Assembly: GCA_021186555.1 (NCBI GenBank)
Contig: JAJKFL010000012.1
Span: 7,549,394 to 7,613,393, forward strand
DNA from: Reticulitermes speratus
Lineage: Eukaryota; Arthropoda; Insecta; Blattodea; Rhinotermitidae
Direction: 5' to 3'
Length of the DNA stretch: 64,000 nt
The notes under the pieces were generated by a model. That model did not search any database and was not told the origin of the DNA. It was given only the letters and a program-made list of their open reading frames with translations. Numbering within the stretch: position 1 is the first letter of the stretch; every line of letters starts with the position of its first letter. A program made the translations under genes and the position numbers. Below are positions 63,560 to 64,000 of this stretch, in pieces.

Positions 63560-63735
63560 GGTAAATGACTGGGGTATTGGTGGAAGTACGCGGAGTGGAT
63601 CCTGTCTAGGGGTATAGGTGAGGATAATTTGAAAATGGGTCGTAAATAGAATGGGAGGGCGTCGACTGGATTGATCTGATTCAGGATAGGGACAGGCTGT
63701 TGGGAACATCGTAATGAACATTCAGTTTCTATAAA
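63560..63735 (+). pseudogene. LINE C-terminal remnant
   Basis: On the plus strand VDWIDLIQDRDRLLGTS is read, followed by stops. It belongs with the tails at 33.9, 48.5 and 55.2 kb. A short SINE end (GGTTTAACGACGCTATCAG) precedes it at 63508. Confidence 0.65.
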
Positions 63736-63764
63736 ATATGGACAATTTCTTGACTAATTTTTAA

Positions 63765-64000
63765 ATTAAACCAACCAATGCACAATTAACAAAATATATT
63801 TGTAACCCCTACATAAGTTTCGGCAATCAAGTTGCCATCCTCAGCAGGCGCATCAAAGAATCACAAATATCTATGACATCCAGATACACATACATTTGTC
63901 ATTATAATGTAAGTACGCATGCCGCTCATAATATTAAAATGAATAGATGCCTATAGTCACAAAACTAAACGTTAACAGTAAATAATACAACGTGTCTAAG
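63765..64000 (-). mobile_element. Penelope-type element, one arm (runs off the window)
   Basis: Terminus ACCAACCAATGCACAATTAA followed by the ribozyme at 63803-63850. The inner arm continues to the window end; the opposite arm would lie beyond 64000. Confidence 0.7.
63803..63850 (-). ncRNA. Hammerhead ribozyme motif (minus strand)
   Basis: Minus strand: CUGAGGA (complement of 63838-63844), helix II GGCAA/UUGCC with loop CUUGA, GAAAC (63817-63821), UUAU, GUA, then GGGG. The cut is predicted between 63810 and 63809. The first pair of helix I is G-G mismatched, so cleavage may be slower. Confidence 0.75.

Overview
The window looks like arthropod (insect) nuclear DNA made almost entirely of accessory sequence. 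No intact host protein-coding gene, rRNA gene or functional tRNA gene can be supported. It contains hundreds of bases of tRNA-derived SINEs, LINE reverse-transcriptase tails, hAT- and Tc1/mariner-type non-autonomous DNA transposons, a Ty3/gypsy-like LTR, Penelope-like relics and about ten minisatellite arrays. The SINE set reminds me of cockroaches and termites (Blattodea), but that is recollection and was not tested.

Layout. 1-2922: the 3' part of a Ty3/gypsy-like element (pol tail, polypurine tract, 682-bp LTR) inserted in a 114-bp tandem repeat that recurs at 10.6 and 13.2 kb. 3-9.5 kb: minisatellites (21 and 32 bp) and foldback elements. 9.5-16 kb: SINEs. 16.05-17.16 kb: 61-bp array. 17.3-18.0 kb: a Penelope-type foldback split by a MITE. 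18.8-22.35 kb: about 41 copies of an 87-bp repeat. 22.9-30 kb: SINEs and LINE tails. 30.9-32.2 kb: a MITE whose interior became a tandem array. 33-48 kb: nested transposons, LINE ends and SINE clusters. 49.3-51.8 kb: a hAT MITE interrupted by a 2.2-kb insert (SINE plus 49-bp array). 56.8-58.7 kb: the same 49-bp array in inverted orientation beside a frameshifted Helitron-like fragment. 59.3-61.8 kb: the longest stretch with little recognisable repeat. 61.9-64 kb: foldbacks, SINEs and a LINE tail.

The most interesting signal is a set of hammerhead-ribozyme motifs (CUGANGA, helix II, GAAA, a tiny helix III, then GUA or AUA at the cut) at 29.4, 38.95, 39.33, 61.95, 62.21 and 63.82 kb. Most lie head to head in long palindromes, so a transcript of either strand would carry one ribozyme near its 3' end. 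A second family of palindromes (7.0, 8.4, 9.3 and 48.9 kb) carries the same architecture, but the invariant first C of CUGANGA is replaced. A GIY-YIG endonuclease tail at 53.9 kb fits a Penelope-like source. One palindrome (37.56-37.74 kb) lacks the ribozyme core, and its arms end at about the expected cleavage point.

The elements date each other: several are inserted in others, and palindromic arms or paralogous empty sites give direct evidence of target-site duplications. All family names come from reading motifs by eye; no database search was possible.
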